Shown here: positions 11,295-23,811 of the stretch, one piece after another
Layout: each line of letters starts with the position of its first letter
How positions within the stretch are numbered: the first letter of the stretch is position 1
NCBI GenBank assembly: GCA_030620095.1
Contig: JAUTXW010003824.1
Span: forward strand, 310,001-374,000
Length of the DNA: 64,000 nt
Direction of reading: 5' to 3'
Source of the DNA: Kuschelorhynchus macadamiae
Taxonomy: Eukaryota > Arthropoda > Insecta > Coleoptera > Curculionidae
The notes under the pieces: model-generated
Seen by the model: the letters and a program-made list of their open reading frames with translations, nothing else
Database searches by the model: none
Told to the model about the DNA's origin: nothing
Program-made: the position numbers and the translations under genes

Positions 11295-12602
11295 CAGTGG
11301 CGGCTCTTCCATAGGGTCATTTGGTCAATGACCCCCCAAAAATATTTCAGAAAATAAATTATTCGTTTGACCGTCCCTCCTAATAGTTGTAATAAAACGC
11401 GAACCTTGGGAAAAGTTAAATACGCTACACTATTAGCCGCGCGCGGCGGTTCTAACGGTCTCGTTGCGTTCCGTAGACATAATAAAATACGCTATACTAA
11501 GCTAGGCTGGGCAGTCCGAATTGCTCTGAGTACCTTAAAGCTTAACCAAAGTACCCGAAGATTTCACAGCTACCGGCAGCCGAACGTGATAGCAAATGGA
11601 ATATGAAATCGCGATTTGGGTCATCAGCCGGTCTCTTCTCATAATTCGATCGATCGGCCGCGGCATCACGTCGATATGCGGAAGTTCAATTGTTCAGAGG
11701 TCGCGTTTCGATATTCTAACTCGATATTGCTTCGGACGTTTTTAATAGATAAAAATTGATTTATATACTGTTTTTTGTAATATATATTTTAAAAAAATAA
11801 AAAGTGATTAGCAACTTAATTTTGCAAAAATAACCAATTTCAAGGTAGTTTATGTTTGAGTTGTGAATGTAGATGAAATAAAATGTCGGTAGTGCAAAAA
11901 ATTAAACAACTAAAGAGTGCTAAAGAATGTAATTTTGAGAAAATAACAGAATTCAAGATAAGTGGTCACAATTTGCCAGTACTTAGTATACGACAAAGTA
12001 GTAAAGACAAAAATAAGGAGGTTCGTCGGACTCATTATGGTGTAAAACTCGTGTTAAAGTCTTAAAACACTTAAAAGAAAAAATAAAAAAACATGCGTTT
12101 TCTGCAAATCACGTGAAATGTTCGGTGAACTGTGTCGGTCGGAAGTGTTGATATTCGCACTCAGCTAGACACAGCTTAGAGAAAATCCCTTAGAGATTTT
12201 TATGAAAATGTATCCAAAAATCGTCATATTTTAAACAAAATTATAGGTTGTGTAAAATTTTGTGGGGCATTCGAGCTGGAACTACGTGGTCATGATGAAA
12301 CGGCTTTGACTGAAAATCCAAGGGTTTTTCAAGGGCTTATAAATTTTGTTGAGGAGTTGGACCAAGATAGACTATACGCTTTAGCATTGTTAAGTATCGA
12401 GAAATCGTTTATTAAAGTAATCTGCGAGCAATTTTAACGTGTCCTTTAGCATTTTTTCAATTCTTAAGAACGAAGAGTAGACCTGAACTTCAAGAGAATT
12501 TAAAACTCAATTTAAAGATAAGATATTTATTTTTATTTTAAGTATGTCTATTTTTAAATTTGTTATCGACCTCCCAATATAATTCACCACGAGCCGCCAC
12601 TG
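11295..12602 (+). mobile_element. hAT element, internally deleted, perfect 8-bp target duplication
   Basis: Begins CAGTGGCGGCTCTTCC, ends GAGCCGCCACTG, flanked by CAATATAG at 11287-11294 and 12603-12610. It is a shortened relative of the 2.6-kb copy at 32023-34624. After the shared GTTGAGGAGTTGG the sequence jumps to ACCAAGATAGACTAT, skipping the region equivalent to about 33070-34384, with GG at the junction. It cannot make a transposase but keeps both ends. Confidence 0.93.
11883..12440 (+). pseudogene. hAT transposase remnant (ends only)
   Basis: Keeps the N-terminal MSVVQKIKQLKSAKE region (60 codons then a stop). Most of the zinc-finger part preserved at 32650-32760 is lost. A short block at about 12350-12437 reads FVEELDQDRLYALALLSIEKSF, fusing the block before the catalytic core to the C-terminal dimerisation region (LALLSIEKSF is typical of hAT C-termini). 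The catalytic core is absent. Confidence 0.75.
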
Positions 12603-12960
12603 CAATATAGATATTAACTGGTAAAATTGTGATACGAATTCAAGATGGTGGAACAAAATGGAGGCAATAAGATAATTAAAAAATAAATGTAAACAATATC
12701 TTCTTATTCAATACACTTCAAATTTTGTACAAATATTAAATGTGATATAGGGATAAACTGGTACAAATTAAGTATGACTCAACAAAATAACGGTCTTAAA
12801 AAATCAGTGTAAAAACTATCTAGTGCAAATCCGATATGGTGGAACAAAATGTCGCCCAATAAAAATGTTTGAAAAGACAGTATATAAAAGTATAAACTAC
12901 TTTATGCGGAACTAAAACTAAAACTAAATTTCAATAAAGGGAAAGATTCATAACGAAGGA

Positions 12961-14669
12961 AGTTCCGGGAAAAGAAAATGTTTCAATTTTTTACTATTAA
13001 AAAAATAAAGTGCAACATTTTTATCATATATATGAACAAATATGTCAAAAATAATCGCAGTCAATTTAATGATGCAATTATTGAACTAAAAAAAAACGTG
13101 GAGAAAATGTTTTAATGATGAGAATTTCTAATTTTATATACTTAAGTTCCAATTTGTTAGGGAAAAGTCCTAATCTTTTTTTTATAAATGTTATTTGGAC
13201 AAGTCATTATAAGCGGTCTCGTTAATTTTAAAACATCAACAGAATTGTTTAAGTGGAAATTATATGTCGTTATTGTTGTATTACCAGGCATGTTAAAATG
13301 CACTATCGGGGCAATTTTAAAATATTTACTTTCATCATTACAATTAAGTGTTTACGAGAAATGTTTGTAACTAGTAGAAGAGTATCAAATTCAAATTTCG
13401 CACTCCAAGAAATATACTGAGATAGATATTATCTGAATAGAACAATCGATATTCCAATGTATCTGTAGAAGATAATAAACTTAACTAGGTAAAGTTAATA
13501 TTAAAGTCGTATTTTTACTTGCTGGTATAACTGATCATATATCTACGCTATTGTAATCTCAAAAATTTTCGAAAAATGCAAGTAGGGTTATTCATTATTT
13601 CGACGTTTTAGCGATAATGTCTGTAAGCAAGATAACTAAAGATAGAGTTCAAATTTGCATCAGAAATAGTCTAGGTCAGTGTCTCTCTTGGCAACCACTA
13701 AAAAAAAAGTCATTGCCTTTTTGTTTGTTAACACAACATAAGCTTCCCTTAAATTAGAAAATTAGCAAGGATGACTAAAAAAAAAAGAGGTTCACACTTA
13801 TATAACCTTATTGGTCATGCTTTATAAAATAGTTTTTACTTTCAAACAATTTGCTTGGGTTAAGGGCGCTAAATGCGCCACTGCTCTCAGATTAGATGTT
13901 TGGTGTCATAGACGTAAAAATAAATATTTTAAGAATGAGCAAATCGATATTAGTCAACACGATAACTGAGTTTTCTTCAAAATTTTTCTTATAAAATTGA
14001 AATCGCAAATCTGTGTGGCATCTAGACCTGCTGGAAGTTAGCGGAGTAAAAAATTGAAATTGCAATAATTTAAAAGCTAATTATTCAACGGCGCCTCTCT
14101 TGTGCTTGCATAAAGCTCCTGTCATTGACACCACTTCCCGGAATGTCTATCTACAACTTAACAAATGATCCAATTTTTGAAAAAATGGCGAATTTTCCGG
14201 TTTTTGAGTGTTTTCTTCGAAACTAATCATCCGATCGACTTGTTTAATAGCTCATTTTGTTCTTATTTCAATTCTCTACAATTCGTCTCTCATAGCATTG
14301 CAATTGCTTAAATCGTTTTCATTTCATAAGCAAAAAACGAAAAAAAAAATGCAATTTTTTGCTATGAAAAAATTCTAAGAGTAATAATTTTTAGTAAAGA
14401 AACCAAGCTATAAATATTTTTAATATAAATATGCAATATACCAAGTGGTAAAAAAATATAACCATAAATGCAGGGCATATACCCTGTGTTACGCCTCTGA
14501 CGTGACCCATATGGTTATCGTTTGTTAGGTTAATGGGTTTTTACGTAGTGATAACATGTTCCAAAATTGAAATTGATATCTCACTCCTAACAGATATTAC
14601 ATAATAAAATGTCCTCTTCATCACACATGTTTAATGCCCTGTATATTCTAAACGGTGAGGCTTAACAAT
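12961..14669. other. long intronic stretch without recognisable genes
   Basis: AT-rich, short open frames only. No RNA gene or complete element recognised. Part of intron 3 of the carboxylesterase. Confidence 0.5.
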
Positions 14670-16755
14670 TTTATTTGGTTTTTTGCTTATATTTCTGTTA
14701 AGGAACATGACAATTGGACAAAATTTGGGATTCTAGGTATATTGATGACGAGAAATTCAAATATTGGCTTAGTTTTTTATTTAATGTTAGATGACGCCAC
14801 ATACAGTGTTGTTTTTTGTGAAGCCTTTTATGTCTTTTTTAACTAGGCAGACCTATTCTCCATTCAATTTTACATAAAAAAGTTACTCTAAGTATTTGTC
14901 GCTAAAAGCAGCCCTTTTCGATAAAAAAAAGGGTTTGAAGTTAAATCCGCGTTGAAATATTTTAAATTGAATCATTTCCGAGATTTTGAAAAATCAGCGA
15001 AAAAATATTTTTTCGAAATCATGTGCTATGTTACTCTATCACATTAACATATCACAATTAGCAAATTAGTGAATATTGGATAAAAATAATAAAATCGTAA
15101 AAATGTGCTGCATCTTTCCTCGGCAGCCGCAGTACACAAGAAAATAGTATAGGTGAATCCATAGCAGGCCTTGAAAAACAATTGAGATGTTTCCATGGTA
15201 GCAGAATCAGTCATGGCAGTTGATTTAGAATAAAACAAGTAGTTTTTTTATCATTTGAAATTATATGTAATAATTTATCGTGTGGTTTGTCCAAAATGTA
15301 CCAATATACCAACACAGAAATAGCAGACATTCAAGCTGCAAGACGAATGTATCAGGCGCGATTTGCTCAACTAGTGGTGCCACACGTCCAAACTTTTATT
15401 AATATTCACGCAAGACTTTGTGAAACTGGCAACTTTAAAAGGACAACAGATGTTCCACAAAGGCCTGCAACAGTTCGAACAGTTGAGATTGAAGAAGCTG
15501 TGTTAAACAGAATTGAAGAAGACCCGCGAACTAGTACACGGAAAATAGCTCTTGAATTGAATATTACACACACAAATTTTAAGGACCCAACAACTTTATC
15601 CTTATCATATGCAACGTGTGCAGGCTCTATTACCTAGAGAGAGATTTTCCCCTCAGACTCGATTTTTGTGTTTGGTTGCGTAATAGATTAGTACGAACTC
15701 CGGATTTCTTAAGCCATGTGCTTTTCACAGATGAAGCCTCGTTTTCTTGAAATTCCATAATTAACTTTAATAACAACCATATCTTGGCTGAGGATTATCC
15801 GAATGCTATCAGAGAAAATTATTTTCAGGTGCTATTTTCTCTCAATATTTGGTAGGAATTATCGGTGATCACCTTATTGGACCTTGCATTCTTCCGCAAA
15901 GGCTTACCGCCTTAAGAGCACGAACTTCCCAACCATTTAGAAGAAGTTGAATTAGAAACCAGAAACAGGATGTGGTTAATGCACGACGGAGCGCCGCCAC
16001 ACTTTAGTGTCGTTGCGCGTCAATTTCTGGACGAGAATTACTCTAACTGTTGGATAGGAAGAGCTGGACCACAAGCCTGGCCTCCCAGATCACCAGATTT
16101 GAATCCTTTGGATTATTTTGTGTGAGGTCACTTGAAGTCTTTGGTTTACAAAAGTCTAGTTAAAAATGAACAAGATCTAAGAAATAGGATATTTGAATCT
16201 TGTGCCATTATTAATCAAACGCCAGGTATATTTGAAAGGGTTCGGCCATCAGTGTTAAGGCGACTTATTGTATGCGTTGAAGTAGGCGGTGGTCATTTTT
16301 AACAATTATTGTAAAATAATGTTATTAACTAGTTTAGTTTTAGTCTTGTAAATGATTTAAGTTTTTTACCTGATAATACAATCAATAAAAGAAATATTTT
16401 TTTGCTTATTTTTCGAAATCTCGAAAATGACCAAATTAAAAAAATCTCAACGCAGATTTAACTTCAAACCCGTTTTTATCCAAAATGGCTGCTTTTAGCG
16501 ACAAATACTAAGATCATCTTTTTTATGTAGAATTAAATGGAGAATAGGTCGGTCTAGTCAAAAATGACATAAAAGGTTTCACAAAAAAGTTATGGTTAAT
16601 TAAATTTAGGAACAACACTGTATATGGCGCCCTCTAACATTAAATAAAAAACTAAGTTAATATTTGAATTTCTCGTCATCAATATACCTATAATCCCAAA
16701 TTTTGTCCAATTGTCATGTTCCTTAACAAAAATATAAGCAAAAAACCAAATAATA
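14670..16755 (+). mobile_element. mariner-like element with about 350-bp inverted repeats
   Basis: The left arm about 14670-15020 and right arm about 16398-16755 share TTATTTGGTTTTTTGCTTAT, AACATGACAATTGGACAAAA, GATGACGAGAAATTCAAATA, TTTTAGCGACAAATAC and the AACTTCAAACCC block in inverted order. Between them is one degraded transposase gene. The long arms are unlike the short (about 30 bp) inverted repeats of classical mariners. Exact ends are uncertain. Confidence 0.82.
15296..16302 (+). pseudogene. mariner-like transposase
   Basis: Start chosen at ATG 15296 (MYQYTNTEIADIQAARRMYQ). The N-terminal domain resembles the DUF4817-type helix-turn-helix of insect mariner relatives. Catalytic blocks are visible across frames: FTDEASF (first Asp), MHDGAPPHFSVVARQF (second), WPPRSPDLNPLDYFV (third, Asp type). 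It ends GGGHF* at 16302. Stops and frameshifts (for instance after the first catalytic block and at 15640) make it inactive. About 335 codons, the usual length for the family. Confidence 0.85.
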
Positions 16756-16881
16756 TTTTTTTTTGGACGCCCTGTATCTCAGAAACAAAGCCGTTTCAGA
16801 GCCATGTTCATATGAACTTTTCAACTTAAAATTAGTCAAAGAATAACCCCTTAAAGTTTGTACAAGTACTTAATTGACACC

Positions 16882-16883
<2 letters not shown>

Positions 16884-16946
<63 letters not shown>
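16884..16946. repeat. (TA)n microsatellite at a CACCCTGTATA end
   Basis: About 31 TA units directly following GACACCCTGTA, a terminus motif of mariner-type MITEs in this window. Confidence 0.95.
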
Positions 16947-16949
<3 letters not shown>

Positions 16950-17003
16950 CAACAAGGAAATGGCTAAAATAACCCTTAAATATGAACAGATCGGATTCTT
17001 AAA

Positions 17004-17290
17004 ATGCAGTACCCTAGGCGAGTAAAGCCCAGTTATATATCCACAGTACATAGACAAAGAGGGCCAAAACAATGGTTCATAGCAATTTACAACACAATAA
17101 CTTTAAGATCTGAAAAAAGAATAATAGAATTAGAGGAAGAATTATTAAGACATATTAAATGCACACAGTTGGGTTTAGCAGACATACGAAAAACACGAGA
17201 ATTTTGGATTATCTTAAAAAGTGGACACAAATTCTTCTACAAAGATAATAAAATCAAAAAGGTGGGGGAGTGTGCACAAAAAAAGTAATA
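17004..17290 (+). pseudogene. LINE endonuclease domain, N-terminal fragment
   Basis: Encodes IAIYNTITLRSEKRIIELEEELLRHIK..QLGLADIRKTRE, then ILKSGHKFFYKDN. This follows the apurinic-endonuclease domain start of RTE-type or related LINEs (family pattern: TYNVRTL...K..EL..EL..I..D.IGLSE.R, then L.SGH..YY). The catalytic Asn and Glu positions have become Thr (YNT) and Asp (ADIR). The rest of the LINE is absent, so it is a fragment. Confidence 0.6.
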
Positions 17291-18150
17291 TTGTCGTGTT
17301 CAAGGCTATTTCGAAAAACATAGCACGCGACTAAATTTCTTGTGAAAAAGTGCCTCTCGAAAATGCATTTAGTTTTACAAAAAAAAAAACACTAAAAGCA
17401 AATTTACAGAACTTTTTTCTGAAAATCACCAGAAATGTTAAAACATTTTCAAATTTCTCGACGGCATGTTGATGACTCCTCTTTAACCTACTTTATATTT
17501 GATATAGTTTCCAACATCTTAATATAAGGCTCGAATTTAAACCACCCTGTACAGTTACAGTTGCGGTATTTGGTTGCAATACTACATGCAATTAAAGGAT
17601 TTAATCCTAAAATAAATTTCTCCTTAAAGGGATACCTAGAAAAATATAACTGGGTCAAAGGTACTTTTACCTTTTAACAATATTTCTTTAAATAAATTTT
17701 AAAGATTTTAAGATTCTTTCGTCAACGACTCAATAATCTACCATTAAGGCGTAAAAACATAGTAATTTACTTTTTCTCCAATATCTCATCAACTAAAAGA
17801 GATTTTAAAACGATTCTTTCTAAACTCTAACCTGAAGTGGTTAAAATTCATTGTTTCAATAGAGAATGATATTTGTAAAAAGTCCATTTACATGTAATTG
17901 ATGAATTTGCAATGGTAGGTCAATATTTCTTTAATATTTTATGATGTCTTTACATAACATTTTTGTAGATTATTATTTTAAGAGTTACACTTGTGTTTAT
18001 GTTTTGTTTATATATAACTTAAAATTAAATAAAATATAGCACACATAATACAAAATATGTATTTTTGTATTTTCTTGTGTCGATCCACCAATAGAAGAGC
18101 CATGTGCGAGCTCTGTAAAAATATTCCAACGTAAATGCCTGAAAATAATG
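17291..18150. other. intronic sequence without recognisable genes
   Basis: A CCACCCTGTAC motif near 17542 hints at another MITE end, but I could not find its partner. Confidence 0.45.
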
Positions 18151-18151
18151 C

Positions 18152-18165
18152 GTCGCTATGGCAAC
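18152..18165. promoter_or_regulatory. RFX X-box match upstream of a hAT coding start
   Basis: GTCGCTATGGCAAC matches RYYNYYATRRNRAC. It lies about 180 bp before the ATG of the hAT fragment at 18330, so it may have been part of that element's promoter. Confidence 0.4.
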
Positions 18166-18329
18166 GAGAGTATCGCATGTACGAAGACAGCGCCTCTAGG
18201 AAAGAGCCGAAGTTTAACACTTCCGTTCGTATTTTACGTAAAGTAGATCGCTGCGATTGCGCTTTATTAAGTATTCTATCGGTGGCCTTTTAATTTATTT
18301 GGAGGAGTGGCGCGTGTGTGTGGTTGAAA

Positions 18330-18635
18330 ATGAATTCGTTTGGGCCCGTCAGTGATATTGTTTGTAGTTTGTTAGAAACTCCATTTTCCCGTTGGAATGA
18401 AGATGATAAAAAGGACCTTTTAATTACGGGTCGACAAACAAGTGTGTTTACAATTAGTGCCAAAAAGAGACATTAAAAATTCTGGTAAATCCTACAATAT
18501 TAATTTGAAAAATTCTTGGTTTTTTGAATTTAAGTGGCTGTGTAGCAGTGAATATTTGCAACAAATGTTTTGGACGCTGTGCCCATTTTACACCTTTCTC
18601 TAACTGACACTTGCCCTATTTTTTTACCCACGAAC
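18330..18635 (+). pseudogene. hAT transposase N-terminus with TTF-type zinc-finger remnant, plus right end
   Basis: From ATG at 18330: MNSFGPVSDIVCSLLETPF, then KKDLLITGRQT, typical of the start of ZMYM1-like hAT proteins. After a frame change come YNINLKNSWFFEFKWLCSSEY and MFWTLCPF, corresponding to the W.W.CGS....FC..CLLF zinc-finger segment. The sequence then jumps to CACGAACCGCCACTG, the hAT right terminus, so everything after the zinc finger is deleted. The left terminus is not found. Confidence 0.6.
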
Positions 18636-20600
18636 CGCCACTGATATAAAATAATCACCCGTTACTTCAGTAACACCCACCACTCGAGAATAGAACAACT
18701 AGTTTTTATGAATAACCGATTTACTGGGATTTAAAAGTCACCCTTTTTTATTAACCTTATAAAATATTTGAAAAAGCCAGTGATGTATTTGCGATTTATA
18801 ACTCTTTTTCAACAATCTAATCTCAAAACGATGAGACCACTAGATCTATAGAATAAATTTTTACAACATTTTAATTTACACAACTAAATGCTTTAACCTT
18901 TACTTCCCTCATATTATTCTAAAATGATTTTTTTTGCTACGGATGCATTTTATGTTTTACCGTAAATCGTTTTATTACATTTTCAGTGTTTTTAAATTTT
19001 AAAGCATTTTAATTTTCCCAATTAACGTTATTTAAAAAAAAAACGGTATAAAGTCGTCTGTGTATACAATATTTAGTTGGCATATGAAAAATGTTGCCCT
19101 ACCTAAAAAATATTTTGTCTGGTTACAACCCCGAAGGCCAACCGGTTTTATTTCACTGCTGATCACGGTTCACGGTAGGCAGGGACTGAAAAATTAGATA
19201 GATAAAAGGGTTGAATACTGAAACAGAGTCTATATATATTCTAAGTAGTCCAAGCACTTCGCTATTCCGCAATAAATCTCCCTCTCGCCGACACGTGTCC
19301 CGCACCTACGAACTGCCGCTTCTAGCGGTCAGCCGGCAGGTCACTTCGCAGTGGTTAGGAACGCGGTGTCTTAACATTTTCAGATAACTATTAGGAGCAA
19401 AATGTTTAATAAAGGGATTTAACGGTAACAATAGGGCTTTCGTATAAAACTTATTTAATATAAATGCTTAACAGTTTTGTGGTTTGGTTTTATGTGCGTC
19501 AGCGTAAAAACCCTTGCATTGGATCAATGGCCCTTGTAGTGTTTTTAACCCATATTAAGACAGCTATAAAGTAACCGATTCAAAACTGTGATAAAGTTAT
19601 CATGAATCCATTTAAGGCATTTATTTGGTAGTTATATAGAATTAAAAATAATCTGTACTGTAAGCTGCGTGCGTACTGAAATATTTATTTCCTAGTATTT
19701 ATGACTAAAGGGCCTTTCAGTTTTTATTAGATTATAATTTTCTATAATGTTAGATGATACCTAGAGTGTGGAGACGGTCTTGAGAAAAGGGGAAGACACT
19801 TGCTCTTGTTTTAGCTTATTAAATGCAGACCAATTTAATCTTGTGGATAATTTCAGTTCTTTTAAAAACATTGATATTTGTTGGAAATAATCTAGTTTTT
19901 ACGTATATGTGAGGAATCATCCCCTTGGAATTTGAACATTTGATATCGGCGCCAAACAAAACCCAGTTCCCGTTACACCACCTCTTAGTTTTAAGAATTA
20001 GCCATTTAAGTGTTATGCTATTAGGATAGTGGTTTTTTTAGAAAACATGTATTCCCATTCTCTATTTCTAAGAATTTGTTACAATGTTTTTGAAGTACAA
20101 TCGATTTTGATAACCTGTCGAGAACGTATTGATTGTTGTTCGGATAATTTTTGTAATTTAAAAAGTTAGAATAAACTAATTGTTGGAAGTTCTTTGCATC
20201 ATTTCGCAAATATAATTAATACATTTTTATTTTACATTTGTTGTTAATACCTATCAAATTTAGTTCATAAGTTAACCTTTTATTAAGTTAAACATCTACT
20301 ACTCTAAATATTGATATGAATACCTAAAGTAACTAATACAGTTATTGAGCGTTCCCCGTAGATGTATTCATTGCGATAAAATAACGCGCGCCTTCGTATA
20401 CCTCGCATGCTGCAGGTGTTCGCTGTGATTTACGACCGATCGCAAGAAAAGCCGGCTTTTGGGAGCACAACAAAGGAGTAAGAGAACTGATTCTTTCTTA
20501 AACTGAGACTGAAATAAGTTAGTTTTATTTCATTTAGGACTTTAAACATATCAGTATCCATGACCGAATCTTTATTTTTTCAAATATCTTTTGTACGTAC
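18636..20600. other. long intronic stretch without recognisable genes
   Basis: No coding exon fits the esterase here. Two GC-richer patches (about 19255-19350 and 20370-20480) have no recognisable product. Confidence 0.45.
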
Positions 20601-20700
20601 CTCGGGGTCCATAGACGATGCTAAAAGGCATAAAATGTAAACACTCATATTGTTTATTCGCTTTTAGACTACCATTCCATCCGGGAGCCGGAAGTGGTTC
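20601..20700 (-). CDS. carboxylesterase exon 3
   Basis: Begins after ATTTTATAG (20701 side) and ends before GTACGTAC at 20600. It starts in phase 0 after exon 2 (..DLRFK) and encodes EPLPAPGWNGSLKANKQYEC, then MPFSIVYGPR, ending on the first base of a Gly codon completed by exon 4. The W.G...A pattern and the Cys (partner of the EDC Cys in exon 4) occupy the expected places of the first disulfide loop. The exon is 100 bp and was found by phase and motif matching rather than as an isolated ORF. The phases of all three junctions agree. Confidence 0.88.
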
Positions 20701-20728
20701 CTATAAAATGAAAATCATACAAAAAAAT

Positions 20729-21050
20729 TTAATGCTACAATAAAACCATTCAGTTCGATACAATATACAAGATAACTGAATTTTTTTTGTAAATTTTTTT
20801 AGTTGCCAAAAATATTCCGGTTACTCTTTAAAAGTGGCGCTAACACGCATATATTATTTAATTGTAAATGATTTGAATGCTACAATAAAACAAGTCAGTC
20901 TCTATTTTATTCGATACATTAATTTCAGAATAATTGCAATTTTTTTCTAAATTTTGGATGGTATGCAAAAAGTGAAATTGCTTTAGTTGGGAAAAGTTTT
21001 CTGATTACTCTTTAAAAGTGGCGCTAACAGACAATATGACGTATAATTGT
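20729..21050. repeat. tandem duplication of about 150-175 bp
   Basis: The order AATGCTACAATAAAAC, TTCGATACA, TTACTCTTTAAAAGTGGCGCTAACA occurs twice, at about 20729-20855 and about 20876-21030, with point and indel differences. Non-coding, within intron 2 of the esterase. Confidence 0.65.
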
Positions 21051-22715
21051 AAACTTTTTCTTCATCATTTCTTCGTATACAACCTTGAATATCGATAATA
21101 TATTTTTTTTTATAATTATTATTCTAAGTACTGTGGTACGGATAGACTAATAAAACCAAGTGGTATGTACTCTCTTTACTAATTAATTTACTTATTATAA
21201 TAAAACTATTTCTCTGTTGTGGTTTGTGGTAATTTTTTACATGACAGGTCCGGATTTAGGACTTATGGGGCCCTAGGTCTGTAATGTATGTACCCCGATT
21301 TTTCCGTAATAGTTTGACCAATCTGGATGACATTTTCAGGAAGTATTTAAGGTAGTGCGGAGGTGGTCTTATAAGAGGGAAAAACTTTTCTGCGAGAGAA
21401 TTTCCGTAATAGCTTTGAAATGAAGTATGGAATATAACCAACCAAAAAAAATAATTTGGGCTTACTCCCCCGATCTAGGGGGGGAATTTATTTTTATGTA
21501 AGGTTATTTCGGTTATTATAGATCTTTATAGATATTGAAAATATAAAATAAATTTATTCTTAGCGCAAAATAATTCAAAATACATTCAAGATAAGTATGA
21601 CGGGGGGAGGGGGTGAAGAGATAAGGAGGGAGTAATCTAAAAATATCGAGATTCATATGGTTTTTGGCGTATTTAGGGACACGAATATTAGGTACATGCA
21701 AACATAATATTAGATACCGCATTTCTATGTATGCAAGAAAGATTTGACCAACTTGGTTGCATTATTCTAGAAGTATTTCCGCGATAACTTTAAAATGACT
21801 TTAATATATTATTTTGAAATTTAGTGCATAATTTGTAATTAACCGAAAAAAAAATAATTTGTGAACGCCCCATCACCTAAAGGGGCCAATATTTTGCTCG
21901 TCAGGCTATTTCTGTAGGTAATTACAAATTTTAATCAATATTAATGATATTAAATGACTTTATTTTCGGCACAGGGCATTTCTTGTGCCAACAACCCAGG
22001 AGTTTGGAGGAAAAGGGGTCAAACTCATAAAAAAGGTAGACATTAAGTAAAATTATTTTTTACTTTTTCTGACGTCGGTTTTATTTTTTTATAAAACAAT
22101 CTATAGTAGTTGAGTTTAAGGAAGATATATATTAGAATATTTTTTGATTTTTGAATTAGGACAAGCCGTAAATATTAGATACATATAGATCCACACCGAC
22201 TTCATTTTCTAAATACAGGGTGTTAATTTTTTAATTTGTTTTTCCCTGTACATTTAACTCAATTTATTAGATTGGAATGAAATATGGTGCAGTATGAAAA
22301 AGAAAAATAAAGGCGTTAAAAAATTTACTTGATATAAGTAACCCTGGCAATTATTTTGGTACTTGTTTTAAATATTTCTACGCAGTTTTTAATACTGTAA
22401 CTAAAAATAAAATGCATTGCTCGAATTTTAAATAAATTTTAATGATGTTCAGCACTATTTAAAATTAAAATATCTCGAACGTGGTTGGATTTGTCGACTT
22501 AAACTAGGCGAACCTTTTTAAAATTAATCAGAGAATAATAATAAACGCCATATACTAAATCAGTTTTTGACATACAGAGAAAACCCTGGAGAAAAAATCA
22601 AATAAAACAATTTCTCTAACATGTTGCACTTTAGTCCAAAGCATACGGATCTTAAATGCATGGGAATTTGAGTTATTTGTTGAAAATTCTATAACGAGTT
22701 ATTAAATTATTTTAA

Positions 22716-22757
<42 letters not shown>

Positions 22758-22819
22758 ATATATATATATATGAGTAGGTTCTTTTTCATAATTAAATGCA
22801 GTTATCGTGAACAACTTAC
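21051..22819. other. carboxylesterase intron 2 (main part)
   Basis: A CAGGTCCGGATTTAGG string at 21246 followed by GGGGCCCTAGG resembles a MITE terminus, but no partner end is evident. No coding content. A TA array lies at 22718-22771. Confidence 0.5.
22718..22771. repeat. (TA)n microsatellite, one interruption
   Basis: About 26 TA units with a single C interruption, 50 bp from the splice donor of esterase exon 2. Confidence 0.93.
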
Positions 22820-22986
22820 TTTAAAACGTAAATCTCCAACTGGAGGTACAGCAAACGGAATCCCTTCAAATGCTGAAAATGTTCTATTTCTGTGTGACTT
22901 TTTATAAGTACCTTGGACTATCCCTTGAGGTATTTGCAAAGTGGGTCCATCGTCATCATCAAAATCTAATTCGCCCGATACTAGAC
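22820..22986 (-). CDS. carboxylesterase exon 2
   Basis: Lies between TTTTTTGCAG (acceptor) and GTAAGTTG (donor). It encodes CLVSGELDFDDDDGP (Cys shared with exon 1), then LQIPQGIVQGTY, FSAFEGIPFAVPPVGDLRFK. These are the invariant N-terminal landmarks of insect carboxylesterases (GxxxG then F.GIPYA.PP.G..RF). The acidic DDDD run after the signal peptide is a local peculiarity. Splice phases fit exon 1 (phase 1) and exon 3 (phase 0). Confidence 0.93.
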
Positions 22987-23811
22987 CTGCAAAAAATAAG
23001 ACATTCAGTTTATTAAACCGGGCTTATCATAAACCCGGTTTTCCAACGTTATTTAAAAGTTGTCCGTAAGTCATTAATATTAATAACCACCCAACAATAT
23101 GTGTCTGGTGTTGCCAAAAACATCTATTTATTTAGAAATACAATACAAACATTATAATGCTAATCTATAAACGAATTTACCCAGCATATCGGATGCAATA
23201 CGTCGCGGGTTTAGCAACTCTGGGCGTTGTGCGAGGCCAACAGAGTGGGTCCCGGGCGCTACGCTACGCGGAAATCTCTGGATGGATTCTGACTCTACGG
23301 AATGAATGGATTCCAAACTTGAGTTCAGTCAATTTATGTCAAAATGGGGTTTCATTTTAGTACGCTAGTTTGAACACGAGCAACAATTTACCCACTGATA
23401 AAAGAGATTATTTGAACTGAAATAAAAAAGGAGTTTATTCAAAGAAATATTTGTTTGCTATAAGCGAAGCAAATATCCATTTCAATATTGAGCAAGATTT
23501 ATTTGTAATTTAGAATATTTGTTTGGCCTAAATAAATAATTACCTAATTGTAATAAAATAAGATATAAACAAATAAATTGTTTATTTGGTTGAAATAAAC
23601 CTTGGTTAAACGCAATTAACCTAGTAGCTATACAACGTTCTGTTAAAGGAAAATGAGCACCACTAAATTCTAAATATGGGACACTTAATAGAGAAAAATA
23701 AAAAAACACAGGATTTAACTAAAAAAATATCAGAAGCACAAAAGGCTTTGTCTAAGATTCGTGAAAGATTAAACAGACTTAGTACCGCAATAAAAATGAT
23801 AAGTACATATA
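22987..23811. other. carboxylesterase intron 1, left part
   Basis: No recognised gene or repeat. A GC-richer patch at about 23195-23310 is unassigned. Confidence 0.5.

Larger units (their letters stand above)
10438..12960 (+). repeat. element with about 125-bp tandem units, copy 2, split by a hAT
   Basis: Starts with TTTTTACTTCCCTGGTAAAA, then a unique leader (TTCAGTGTTCCTAGATG, CGGTCTGTCTGTCTGTTCG), then repeated units with ACTTCAAATTTTG.GCA, AACTGGTAAAATT.TG.TACGAATTC and AAGATGGCGG..CAAAATGGCGGCC. Units begin near 10614, 10738, 10864 and later. The leader is itself duplicated near 11000-11110. A complete hAT (11295-12602) is inserted in it, and units resume at 12611. An inverted copy of the start sequence ends the copy at 41820-42545, so the element has terminal inverted repeats. 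Confidence 0.6.
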
